64,000 nucleotides of DNA from Alphaproteobacteria bacterium (GTDB lineage: Bacteria; Pseudomonadota; Alphaproteobacteria; Ferrovibrionales; Ferrovibrionaceae). Below the pieces are notes generated by a model. It saw only the letters and a program-made list of their open reading frames with translations. It did no database searches and had not been told where the DNA came from. The stretch's first letter is position 1, and each line of letters opens with the position of its first letter. Shown here piece after piece: positions 8,825-16,844 of the stretch. Location: the NCBI GenBank assembly GCA_017307375.1, contig JAFKFH010000013.1, positions 62,001 to 126,000 of the forward strand, written 5' to 3'. The translations under genes were made by a program, and so were the position numbers.

Positions 8825-9760
8825 TCAGGGCAACGTCGCCAGCCGCTCGGTCAGCAGCGCGAAGAAACCGTCGGCGTCGATCTCGTTGATGAACCGGACA
8901 TTGGCCGGCCGGTCGGTTACCCGCCACCAGTCGACCACGGTCTGGCCCATGGTCAGCTCGCTGCGCGTCTCGACGCAGAGATTGACCTGCTTGCCCCTGA
9001 ACAGTTCCGGCTTGACCAGGTAGGCGACCGTGCAGGGGTCGTGCAGCGGGGCGCCGGCGCTGCCGTACTTCTCGACGTCGAAGCGTTCGAAGAAGTCGAG
9101 CCAGGCGGCGGCGACCGGGCCGACGCGATTGGGCAGGCGGCGGAAGGCCTCGACCCGCTCGCGCGTCGACAGGGCCTTGTGGGTGACATCGAGCGGCATC
9201 ACCGTGATCGGCAGGCCGGAGCGGAAGACGAGATCGGCGGCCTCCGGATCGACATAGATGTTGAACTCGGCCGCCGGGGTGATGTTGCCGCCCTCGAAAT
9301 AGGCCCCGCCCATCAGCACGATCTCGCGGATCTTGTCCTTGATGTCGGGGGCGCGCATCAAGGCCAGCGCGACGTTGGTCAGCGGCCCGACCGGGCAGAG
9401 GGTCATGCCGTCATCGGGACCGGCGCGCAGCGTCTCGACCAGGAAGTCGACCGCGTGCTGCGCCTGCAGGGGCATCGTCGGCAGCGGCAGGTCGTAGCCG
9501 TCGAGGCCGGTCTTGCCATGAACTTCCTCGGCGGTCACCAGCGGCCGCATCAGCGGCCGGTCGCAACCGGCATAGACCGGGATGTCGGGCCGCCCGGCCA
9601 GTTCGCAGACCGTTCGGGCATTTCGCGTGGTGTGGTGCAGCGGCACGTTGCCGGCGACGACGGTGATGGCGCGCAGGTCGAGTTCGGGCGAGGCCAGCGC
9701 CAGCAGGATGGCGAAGGCATCGTCCTGCCCGGGATCGGTATCGATGATGATGGGGCGCAA
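8825..9760 (-). CDS. Inosine-uridine-preferring type nucleoside hydrolase
   Basis: 311 aa. The N-terminal DTDPGQDDAFAIL is the calcium-binding aspartate cluster of the IunH/nucleoside hydrolase fold, and further signatures such as LMGGAY and GNITPAAEFNIYVDPEAA follow. The enzyme cleaves the N-glycosidic bond of nucleosides to base plus ribose. It lies downstream of the glutamate-type ABC genes on the same strand (39 nt after the ATPase gene) and faces the ribokinase. Purine versus pyrimidine preference is not decidable here. Confidence 0.92.
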   Translation of the reverse strand: MRPIIIDTDPGQDDAFAILLALASPELDLRAITVVAGNVPLHHTTRNARTVCELAGRPDIPVYAGCDRPLMRPLVTAEEVHGKTGLDGYDLPLPTMPLQAQHAVDFLVETLRAGPDDGMTLCPVGPLTNVALALMRAPDIKDKIREIVLMGGAYFEGGNITPAAEFNIYVDPEAADLVFRSGLPITVMPLDVTHKALSTRERVEAFRRLPNRVGPVAAAWLDFFERFDVEKYGSAGAPLHDPCTVAYLVKPELFRGKQVNLCVETRSELTMGQTVVDWWRVTDRPANVRFINEIDADGFFALLTERLATLP

Positions 9761-9799
9761 GTCGGCTACTCCGTTGGAATCGGCCGGAGTCTACCCGGA

Positions 9800-10543
9800 T
9801 CAATGGGAGGCGACCAGCACCCGCGACAGGAAGGTCTGCGCGCGTTCCGAGCGCGGCTTGCCGAAGAATTCGGCCTTCGGCGCATCCTCGACGATCTCAC
9901 CCTGGTCCATGAACACGACCCGGTGGGCGACCGAGCGGGCGAAGCCCATCTCGTGGGTCACGACCATCATCGTCATGCCCTCGCGCGCCAGGTCGACCAT
10001 CACGTCGAGCACTTCCTGGATCATCTCGGGGTCGAGCGCCGAGGTCGGCTCGTCGAACAGCATGGCGATCGGATCCATCGCCAGGGCGCGCGCGATCGCC
10101 ACGCGCTGCTGCTGGCCGCCGGAAAGCTGCCCGGGGAATTTCCGCGCGTGGGCCTTCAGGCCGACGCGGTCGAGCAACGCCATCGCCTTGGCCACCGCCT
10201 GGTCGCGGCTGCGGCCCAACGCCTTCATCTGCGCCAGGCACAGGTTGTCGGTGACCGACAGATGCGGGAACAGCTCGAAATGCTGGAAGACCATGCCGAC
10301 GCGGGCGCGCAGCTTCGGCAGGTTGGTTTCCGGCGCGTCGACACGGATGCCGTCGACGGTGATGGTGCCCTGGTCGATCTTCTCCAGCCCGTTGACGCAT
10401 TTGATCAGCGTCGACTTGCCGGACCCGGACGGGCCGCAGACGACGACGACCTCGCCCTTGGCAACGTCGAGGGTGCAATCCTTCAGCACCTGGAAGGTCG
10501 GATTGTACCATTTGCTGACATGGGCGATTTCGATCATCGGCAT
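9800..10543 (-). CDS. gltL: Glutamate/aspartate-type ABC transporter ATP-binding protein
   Basis: 247 aa polar-amino-acid ABC ATPase. Walker A is GPSGSGKST, the signature is [15 protein letters not shown], and Walker B is [13 protein letters not shown]. The domain is complete and without fusion. ATG 10543 follows the permease stop by 17 nt; an in-frame ATG at 10537 is an alternative. It is the last of four consecutive genes (binding protein, two permeases, ATPase) behind a LysR gene. The four-gene arrangement matches gltIJKL systems; coupling to dgcNA suggests D- and/or L-glutamate as substrate. Confidence 0.93.
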   Translation of the reverse strand: MPMIEIAHVSKWYNPTFQVLKDCTLDVAKGEVVVVCGPSGSGKSTLIKCVNGLEKIDQGTITVDGIRVDAPETNLPKLRARVGMVFQHFELFPHLSVTDNLCLAQMKALGRSRDQAVAKAMALLDRVGLKAHARKFPGQLSGGQQQRVAIARALAMDPIAMLFDEPTSALDPEMIQEVLDVMVDLAREGMTMMVVTHEMGFARSVAHRVVFMDQGEIVEDAPKAEFFGKPRSERAQTFLSRVLVASH

Positions 10544-10560
10544 GACGGATCAGGGCCTTC

Positions 10561-11253
10561 TCAGCGAATGATGGCGATGCGCGCCTGCAGGCGCTTGACC
10601 AGCAGCGACGCGGTCAGCGAGATCACGAAGTAGATCGCCGCGGCGAACAGGTACATCTCGACCAGGCGGCCGTCGCGCTGCGCCACCTTGGCCGCGGCGC
10701 CCAGCAGGTCGGTGATCGAGATGACGTAGACGAGCGAGGTGTCCTGGAACAGGACGATGGTCTGGGTCAGCAGCACCGGCAGCATGGTGCGGAAGGCCTG
10801 GGGCAGCACGATGGTCGTCGTCACCTGGGCATAGGTCAGGCCGAGCGCCTGGCCGGCGGCGATCTGGCCGCGCGGGATCGACTGGATGCCGGCGCGGATG
10901 ATCTCGCAGAAATAGGCGGCTTCGAACAGCGTGAAGGTGATCAGCGCCGACCAGAAGGCGCCGACCTGGATCGGCCGCGACGCCCCGGTGGTCCATTGGC
11001 CTATGTAAGGCACCAGGAAATAGAACCAGAAGATGACGAGGACCAGCGGCAGCGAGCGCAGGACATTGACGTAGAGCCCGGCCACGCGCGGCAGCAGCGG
11101 CAGCGAGGACAGCCGGGCGAGCGCCAGCAGCGTGCCGAAGACGACGCCGCCGGCCGTCGCCAGGGCGGTCAGGGTCAGGGTGAATCCGAGGCCGTCGACC
11201 AGCAGGTAGCGGGCCGAGCGGGCGATCACGTCGAAGTCGAAATCCGAGAACAT
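10561..11253 (-). CDS. gltK: Glutamate/aspartate-type ABC transporter permease (GltK-like)
   Basis: 230 aa integral membrane protein with about five transmembrane helices. The inner-membrane component signature appears as SIPRGQIAAGQALGLTYAQ, with the EAA-loop glycines that contact the ATPase. The HisM/GlnP-type family forms heterodimers with the upstream permease. The start is 12 nt after the stop of the partner permease, which indicates one transcript. Confidence 0.92.
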   Translation of the reverse strand: MFSDFDFDVIARSARYLLVDGLGFTLTLTALATAGGVVFGTLLALARLSSLPLLPRVAGLYVNVLRSLPLVLVIFWFYFLVPYIGQWTTGASRPIQVGAFWSALITFTLFEAAYFCEIIRAGIQSIPRGQIAAGQALGLTYAQVTTTIVLPQAFRTMLPVLLTQTIVLFQDTSLVYVISITDLLGAAAKVAQRDGRLVEMYLFAAAIYFVISLTASLLVKRLQARIAIIR

Positions 11254-11265
11254 GCGCCGTCGTCC

Positions 11266-11997
11266 CTACTTCGCCATGATGAAGCCGGGCACCCGCAGCC
11301 GGCGTTCCAGCAGGCTCATCGCGCCGACGACGACCAGGTTGATCAGCAGGTAGACCACCGTCGCCGCGGTGAACGCCTCGAAGACCTGAAACGAGAATTC
11401 CTGGATGGCGCGGGCCCGGGCGGTCAGTTCGAGCAGGCCGATGGTCAGGGCGACCGAGGTATTCTTCAGGTTGTTCAGGAACTCCGACGTCAGCGGCGGC
11501 ATGACGATGCGATAAGCCATCGGCAGCAGCACGTGGCGATAGGTCTGCGCGCGGGTGAGGCCCAGCGCCAGCCCGGCCATCGACTGGCCGCGCGACAGGG
11601 CGAGGATGCCGGCCCGCACCTGCTCGGCCACGCGGGCCGAGGTGAAGAAGCCGAGGCAGACCACCGCCGTCCAGAACGGGGCGTTCGGCAACTGCTTGAC
11701 CCACATCCCCGCTGCCTGGGGCAGCAGTTCCGGCAGCACGAAGAACCACAGGAACATCTGCACCAGGACCGGGATGTTGCGGAACAGCTCGACATAGGCA
11801 TCGCCGAGCCGCCTGGCCCAGGCCTGGGGCAGCGTGCGGACGATCCCGACGATCGAGCCGAGGGTGAAGGCCAGCGCCCAGGAGCACAGCGCGGTCACGA
11901 CCGTCCATTGCAGGCCGGTGACCAGCATGCCGAGATAGGTGCCGGCCCCCTCGGGCGAGGGCTGGAAGAAGATGCCCCAGTTCCAGTTGTAGTTCAC
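11266..11997 (-). CDS. gltJ: Glutamate/aspartate-type ABC transporter permease (GltJ-like)
   Basis: 243 aa hydrophobic protein of the HisM/GltJ family. The EAA-like loop reads LSRGQSMAGLALGLTRAQTY, typical of polar-amino-acid permeases. The N-terminus (NYNWNWGIFF) is characteristic of GltJ. Translation starts with GTG at 11997, with GGAC upstream. It lies 45 nt downstream of the binding-protein gene, a gap large enough for differential expression of the binding protein. Confidence 0.92.
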   Translation of the reverse strand: MNYNWNWGIFFQPSPEGAGTYLGMLVTGLQWTVVTALCSWALAFTLGSIVGIVRTLPQAWARRLGDAYVELFRNIPVLVQMFLWFFVLPELLPQAAGMWVKQLPNAPFWTAVVCLGFFTSARVAEQVRAGILALSRGQSMAGLALGLTRAQTYRHVLLPMAYRIVMPPLTSEFLNNLKNTSVALTIGLLELTARARAIQEFSFQVFEAFTAATVVYLLINLVVVGAMSLLERRLRVPGFIMAK

Positions 11998-12042
11998 GTC
12001 GTCCAGCCCTCGCCCGCCATTCCCCGCCCGGCCGCCGTACCG

Positions 12043-12951
12043 TCAGTAATCGTCCGGATTGGGGCTGTCGGTCGGCTTGGTCATCAGCTTCTTCAGGCCG
12101 GCCGACATCGGGACGTTGAGGTTCAGGTTCTTCGGCGGGACCGGGTTCATGAACCACTTGTCGTAGATCTTGGTGATCTCGCCGGACGTGTAGATCTTGC
12201 TCATCGCCGCATCGACGACCTTCTTGAAGGCCGGGTCGTCGCGCCGCAGCATGATGCCGTAGGGCTCGGGCTTGGACAGGCCGTCCTCGGAAATCTCGTA
12301 GGCGGCCGGCGCCTTCGAGGCCGCGACGAGGCCCGCCAGCAGGATGTCGTCCATCACGAAGGCAACCGCACGGTCGGTCTCGACCATCAGGAAGGCCTCG
12401 GCATGATCCTTGGCGGCGACGATATTGATGCCGAGATTCTGGGCGGCATTCGCCTCGTTCAGCTGCTTGATGTTGGTGGTGCCGGCGGTCGAAACCACCG
12501 TCTTGCCCTTCAGGTCGGTCAGCTTCTTGATGTTGGCCGACTTCTTGGTGACCCAGCGACTGGCCGTCAGGAAGTGGGTGATGGTGAACGACACCTGCTG
12601 CTGGCGCTCGACATTATTGGTCGTCGAGCCGCATTCGAGGTCGATGGTGCCGTTGGCCATCAAGGGAATGCGGGTGGCCGAGGTGACCGGGTTCAGCTTG
12701 ACGTCGAGCTTGGCCAGCTTCAGTTCGTCCTTCACCGCCTCGACGATGCGGCCGCACAGGTCCATCGCATAGCCGATCGGCTGCTGCTTGTCGTCGAGAT
12801 AGGAGAACGGCACCGAGGAATCGCGGGTGCCCAGGGTGATCGAGCCGGTTTCCTTGATCTTCTTCAGCGTGCCGGTCAGGTCCTGGGCCTGGGCGCCGCC
12901 ACAGATGGCGCTGGCGGCAAGCAGGGCGGCGGCAAGGGTCGTAACGCGCAT
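12043..12951 (-). CDS. gltI: Glutamate/aspartate-type periplasmic substrate-binding protein
   Basis: 302 aa with a clear signal peptide (cleavage near GGAQAQ). The mature part follows the GltI/DEBP pattern: TGSITLGTRDSSVPFSY, then NGTIDLECGSTTNN. Its ATG at 12951 shares one base with the stop of the LysR gene (TAATG), so translation of the two is coupled. Known homologues bind L-Glu and L-Asp; stereospecificity for D-glutamate is an inference from the dgcNA neighbourhood. Confidence 0.92.
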   Translation of the reverse strand: MRVTTLAAALLAASAICGGAQAQDLTGTLKKIKETGSITLGTRDSSVPFSYLDDKQQPIGYAMDLCGRIVEAVKDELKLAKLDVKLNPVTSATRIPLMANGTIDLECGSTTNNVERQQQVSFTITHFLTASRWVTKKSANIKKLTDLKGKTVVSTAGTTNIKQLNEANAAQNLGINIVAAKDHAEAFLMVETDRAVAFVMDDILLAGLVAASKAPAAYEISEDGLSKPEPYGIMLRRDDPAFKKVVDAAMSKIYTSGEITKIYDKWFMNPVPPKNLNLNVPMSAGLKKLMTKPTDSPNPDDY

Positions 12952-13904
12952 TATGCTTCTCTCCTCCTGATGGAACGATACGGCCGGCCGTTGCGGCGCG
13001 GCGGCGGTGAAAGGGCCTGGTGGCCGGCAAGGTCGGCCCAGAGCCGGTCGACCGAAGGCCTGGTATTGGCGCGGTCGCGAAAGGCGACGATCGACAGGTC
13101 GAGCGACCAGGGTTCGGCATCGAGCGGCACCAGGCCGGGCCGGCCGGCGGCAACCGTGCGGTCGGGCAGCCAGGCAATGCCGAAGCCGGCCAGCGCCATG
13201 TCGCGCAGCACGTCCGACATGTCGCTTTCCAGCACCCGGCGTCCGATCAGCGGTTCCGGCGCGGCGGCAAGCGTCAGGTCGATGATACGGGCAAAATAGA
13301 TGCCGGGCGTATACATCAGAAGTGGCAGAGGCCGAGGGGCGCGGCCTGGAAACACGGCCTCGCCGCGCTCGACCAGGTCGTGCGCCGCATAGGGGCGTAA
13401 GCGCTCGGCCTCAATCACGGTGCGGTCGAAATGCTCGGGGTCGAGATGCACCGGCTGCTGGGCGTGATGGAAACAGATCAGGAGATCGACGTTGCCGGCG
13501 ACCAGCGAGGTGACGAGATCGTGGATGTTGCCGAGTTGCACCGAGCAGGAGAGATTGCGTTGCCGCGACCAGTCGGCCCACCAGCGCGGCAACGACGCGG
13601 TGGCCAGGGCATAGGGAATGGCGATGCGGATGTTTTCCTGCGCGGGGACGCCGGACAACTCGCCCTTGGCATCGCCGGCAAGCGACAGGATGTCGGCGGC
13701 GTAGCGGCGGAAACGATCGCCTTCCGGGGTCAGCCGCGTCGGAAAGACCGACCGGTCCACAAGGGTGACGCCAAGCCAGGATTCGAGCGACTGGATACGG
13801 CGCGAGAAGGCCGCCTGCGACGAATTGCGGCTGTCGGCGGCCCTGGTGAAATTGCCGACCTCGGCCACCGTCAGGAAATCCTGCAGCCAGCGTATGTCCA
13901 ACGC
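12951..13904 (-). CDS. LysR-family transcriptional regulator of the putative D-glutamate module
   Basis: 317 aa using TTG 13904, which gives the standard LysR beginning L/MDIRWLQDFLTVAE; an upstream start at 13961 would add 19 residues before the usual HTH boundary. The HTH is NFTRAADSRNSSQAAFSRRI, and the C-terminal effector domain is complete. It heads the operon with the glutamate importer (TAATG overlap with gltI) and is divergent from dgcN. A 17-bp dyad with T-N11-A spacing lies between them. By context it may be the DgcR-type sensor of the D-glutamate pathway, but the assignment is positional. Confidence 0.88.
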   Translation of the reverse strand, partial: ALDIRWLQDFLTVAEVGNFTRAADSRNSSQAAFSRRIQSLESWLGVTLVDRSVFPTRLTPEGDRFRRYAADILSLAGDAKGELSGVPAQENIRIAIPYALATASLPRWWADWSRQRNLSCSVQLGNIHDLVTSLVAGNVDLLICFHHAQQPVHLDPEHFDRTVIEAERLRPYAAHDLVERGEAVFPGRAPRPLPLLMYTPGIYFARIIDLTLAAAPEPLIGRRVLESDMSDVLRDMALAGFGIAWLPDRTVAAGRPGLVPLDAEPWSLDLSIVAFRDRANTRPSVDRLWADLAGHQALSPPPRRNGRPYRSIRRREA

Positions 13905-13987
13905 TTGCGCCCACCCCGTTGTTTTTCTCTGTCGTGAGCCCCCCGGCCCAGAAGCCGCCATCCTAGGCAGCGGGCCGGCAAATCGCT

Positions 13988-14004
13988 AATGCAAATCTTG
14001 CATT
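13988..14004. promoter_or_regulatory. LysR-type T-N11-A operator between the regulator and dgcN
   Basis: AATGCAA-ATC-TTGCATT is a perfect 7-bp inverted repeat with a 3-nt spacer. Within it the T-N11-A rule of LysR boxes is met (AT-N11-AT). It sits 62 nt upstream of dgcN and 83 nt upstream of the regulator start, the normal position for a box that controls both divergent promoters. Confidence 0.65.
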
Positions 14005-14066
14005 GGACAGCCCGGATGCGCCAGCCTTAACCCTCGAAGACGATCCCTGACCTTGCGAGGCGGCCG

Positions 14067-15077
14067 ATGACGACGATCACCCCACCCTACCTGATGTTCC
14101 TCGGCGACGTGCCCGATGCTTTGGCCGCCAAGACCGCCTACGGCATCGTCGACTGGCGGCCGGAATGGTGCCTGGGCCAATTGCGCCTGCCCGGCTGCAA
14201 GGCCGATCTTGGCATCGCCGACCTCACCATCGCCGAGGCCGCGGCCAAGGGCGCCAGGACGATGATCGTCGGCGTGGTCAATGCGGGCGGCGTTCTGCCC
14301 GACCATTGGGTCGACGTGATCGTCAAGGCGATCGAGGCGGGCTTCGACATCGCCTCGGGCCTGCACACCCGCCTCGCCTCCAAGCCCGCGATCGCCGAAG
14401 CCGCCGAACGCCATGGCAGGCAGTTGTTCGACGTCCGCCATACCGACCGTACCTTCGCCACCGGCAAGGGCACCAAGCGGTCGGGCCTGCGGCTGCTCAC
14501 CGTCGGCACCGACTGCTCGGCCGGCAAGAAGTATACGGCGCTGGCGCTGGAGCGCGAGATGCGCGGCCGCGGGCTGGATGCCGATTTCCGCGCCACGGGC
14601 CAGACCGGCGTGTTCATTTCCGGCCGCGGGGTCGCGATCGATGCCGTCGTCGCCGACTTCATCTCGGGCGCCGTCGAATGGCTGTCGCCGGATGCCCCCG
14701 CGACCCACTGGGACCTGATCGAAGGCCAGGGCTCGCTGTTCCACCCGTCTTTCGCGGGCGTCTCGCTCGGCCTGCTGCACGGCGCCCAGCCCGATGCCTT
14801 CGTCATCTGCCATGAGCCGACCCGAACGAAGATGCGCGGCGTGCAGCACCCGCTGCCGACGATCCAGCAGGTCATCGACCTCACCGTGACCTGCGGCCGG
14901 TTGACCAACCCGGCGATCCGCCCGGTCGGCATCTCGATCAATACCCAGGCGCTGGACGAGGCGGCGGCCCGCGCCTATCTCGACGAGACGGCCCGTGCGC
15001 ACGACCTGCCGGCGACCGATCCCGTGCGCTTCGGCGTCGCCCCGATCGTCGACCACCTGCAGAAGCTGTTCCCGTGA
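14067..15077 (+). CDS. dgcN: DUF1611 protein, D-glutamate N-acetyltransferase DgcN-like
   Basis: 336 aa DUF1611-type protein. A P-loop-like motif, GTDCSAGKKYTALAL, lies near residue 148, and EGQGSLFHP and HEPTRTKMRGV are further conserved blocks. In the reported DgcN-DgcA pathway this protein N-acetylates D-glutamate and DgcA racemises the product to N-acetyl-L-glutamate. The gene immediately downstream here is a DgcA-like enolase-superfamily enzyme, overlapped by GTGA, which supports that role. The older view of DUF1611 as an ATP-binding protein of unknown function remains an alternative. It is divergent from a LysR gene and a glutamate importer. Confidence 0.85.
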   Translation: MTTITPPYLMFLGDVPDALAAKTAYGIVDWRPEWCLGQLRLPGCKADLGIADLTIAEAAAKGARTMIVGVVNAGGVLPDHWVDVIVKAIEAGFDIASGLHTRLASKPAIAEAAERHGRQLFDVRHTDRTFATGKGTKRSGLRLLTVGTDCSAGKKYTALALEREMRGRGLDADFRATGQTGVFISGRGVAIDAVVADFISGAVEWLSPDAPATHWDLIEGQGSLFHPSFAGVSLGLLHGAQPDAFVICHEPTRTKMRGVQHPLPTIQQVIDLTVTCGRLTNPAIRPVGISINTQALDEAAARAYLDETARAHDLPATDPVRFGVAPIVDHLQKLFP

Positions 15078-16060
15078 CCGGCCCGAAGCTTAGCGTTGCG
15101 GTCGAACGCTGGCCGATCGCCGGCAGCTTCACCATCTCGCGCGGCAGCCGCACCGAAGCCGTCGTGGTCGTCGCGACGATCACCGACGGCGCCCATGCCG
15201 GCCGCGGCGAATGCGTGCCCTATGCGCGCTACGGCGAGACGGTCGACGGCGTCGTCGCCGCGATCACGGCGATGGCCCCGGCCATTGCGGCCGGTGCCGG
15301 CCGGACCGTGATCGCCGACGGCATGTCGCCGGGCGCCGCCCGCAACGCGATCGATTGCGCCTTGTGGGACCTCGAAGCCAAGCGCGCCGGCAAGCGGGTC
15401 TGGGAACTGGCCGGCCTCGCCGCGCCGACACCGGTGGTGACGGCTTATACGCTGAGCCTCGGCAGCCCTGAGGCGATGCACGAGGCGGCGCTGGCCGCCT
15501 CGGACCGGCCGGTGCTGAAGGTCAAGCTCGGCGGGCTGGGCGACCCGGCGCGGCTCGCCGCCGTCCGCCGCGGCGCGCCGAAGGCGCTGATCATCGCCGA
15601 CGCGAACGAGGCCTGGACGCCTGAAATCCTCGACGACTGCCTCGCCGCCTGCCGCGATACGGGCGTCTCGCTGATCGAACAGCCGCTGCCGGCGAATGCC
15701 GACGCGGCCCTCGACGATCGCGACCGCTCCATCCCGATCTGCGCCGACGAAAGCCTGCACGATCGTCATCATCTCGCCGAAGTGCTGAAACGGTACGAGG
15801 TGATCAACATCAAGCTCGACAAGACCGGCGGGCTGACCGAGGCGATCGCGCTGGCGAAGGCCGCCAAGGCGGCGGGGGCCGGGATCATGGTCGGCTGCAT
15901 GGTCGGCACCTCGCTGGCCATGGCGCCGGCGATGTGCCTGACGCCGGGCGCCGCGTTCGTCGATCTCGATGGCCCGCTGCTGCTCAGGACCGATCGCGAT
16001 CCGGGCTTGAGCTTCAGCGGCAGCCAGGTGTCGCCGCCTGCGGCGGCCCTCTGGGGCTGA
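15074..16060 (+). CDS. dgcA: Enolase-superfamily racemase, N-acetyl-D-glutamate racemase DgcA-like
   Basis: 328 aa member of the mandelate racemase/dipeptide epimerase group. The KxK base is K149-V-K151. The metal ligands are D176 (ADANEAW), E202 (LIEQPL) and D225 (CADES), and the second base is K247 (IKLDKTGG). All catalytic positions are intact. Start is GTG 15074, overlapping the dgcN stop by 4 nt. Related enzymes include L-Ala-D/L-Glu epimerases, so a murein-peptide role is the main alternative; pairing with dgcN favours N-acetyl-glutamate racemisation. Confidence 0.87.
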   Translation: MTGPKLSVAVERWPIAGSFTISRGSRTEAVVVVATITDGAHAGRGECVPYARYGETVDGVVAAITAMAPAIAAGAGRTVIADGMSPGAARNAIDCALWDLEAKRAGKRVWELAGLAAPTPVVTAYTLSLGSPEAMHEAALAASDRPVLKVKLGGLGDPARLAAVRRGAPKALIIADANEAWTPEILDDCLAACRDTGVSLIEQPLPANADAALDDRDRSIPICADESLHDRHHLAEVLKRYEVINIKLDKTGGLTEAIALAKAAKAAGAGIMVGCMVGTSLAMAPAMCLTPGAAFVDLDGPLLLRTDRDPGLSFSGSQVSPPAAALWG

Positions 16061-16087
16061 GGCGCGGTTTGCGCTAAGGTGGGCGCC

Positions 16088-16837
16088 ATGGGCGCCTACC
16101 CTTCACCCTTGCACGGCCTGTCGCTCCGCAGCTATCGCGCGGCCGAGGCGGCCCATGCCCATGATCATCACCAGGTCGTGCTGCCCCTGGCCGGCGGGCT
16201 GCATCTGGCGGTCGGCGATCATGAAGACATCGTCGGCGGTGACCGGGCCGTGGTGGTCGCCGCCGGCCAGATGCATCGCTTCCGGCCGGCCGAAGGCGCC
16301 AATCGTTTCGTGGTGCTCGACCTGACCCTCGGCGACGACCGGGCCGAACGGCTGGTTCGGACCCGGTCGGCCAGCGCACCGTTTTTTCCCGTCGATTCCG
16401 GCCTTGGGCACCTGCTCGGCTATCTCGGCGAACGCGGCACCGACCGGATCGAGCCGGCCTTGGCCCATCACGCGACCGCCCTGCTGCGCGATGCGCTGGA
16501 ACGGCGTTTTGAAATTCCGAAAATGCCCGCCGTCGTCGCCGACGCGCTGGCGGTGATGGAACGGCGCCTGGCCGAACCGCTGACCGTCGCCGATCTGGCC
16601 GCCGAGACCGGCCTGTCGCCTTCCCGCCTCCATGCCGCCTTTCGCACCGCCACCGGCCAGGGCCCGGCCGCCTGCCTGGCCGACCTGCGGCTCGACCGCG
16701 CCGTCGACCTGCTGGGCCAGGGTCGCCTGGGCATCGCCGAGATCGCGCTGGCCTGCGGCTATGCCGAGCAGAGCGCCCTGACCCGGGCGCTGCGCCGCCG
16801 GCGCGGCGTTACCCCTGGGCAGCTGCGGCGCCGCTGA
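16088..16837 (+). CDS. AraC-family regulator with cupin-type N-terminal domain
   Basis: About 249 aa from ATG 16088; GTG 16079 is an alternative start. The N-terminal half has a cupin-like pattern (HAHDHHQVVLPLAGG, then AAGQMHRFRP). The C-terminal half holds two HTH motifs (LTVADLAAETGLSPSRLHAA and IAEIALACGYAEQSALTRAL). It lies 27 nt (or 18 nt) after dgcA on the same strand, so it is probably co-transcribed. Its target is unknown; the D-glutamate genes already have a LysR regulator, so dual control is possible. Confidence 0.88.
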   Translation: MGAYPSPLHGLSLRSYRAAEAAHAHDHHQVVLPLAGGLHLAVGDHEDIVGGDRAVVVAAGQMHRFRPAEGANRFVVLDLTLGDDRAERLVRTRSASAPFFPVDSGLGHLLGYLGERGTDRIEPALAHHATALLRDALERRFEIPKMPAVVADALAVMERRLAEPLTVADLAAETGLSPSRLHAAFRTATGQGPAACLADLRLDRAVDLLGQGRLGIAEIALACGYAEQSALTRALRRRRGVTPGQLRRR

Positions 16838-16844
16838 CGCCGCG

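Noticed and set aside
7925-10633. Open frame of about 900 codons on the plus strand
   Set aside because: It runs across ribokinase, the nucleoside hydrolase and the ABC ATPase, all with intact motifs in other frames; its translation is low-complexity.
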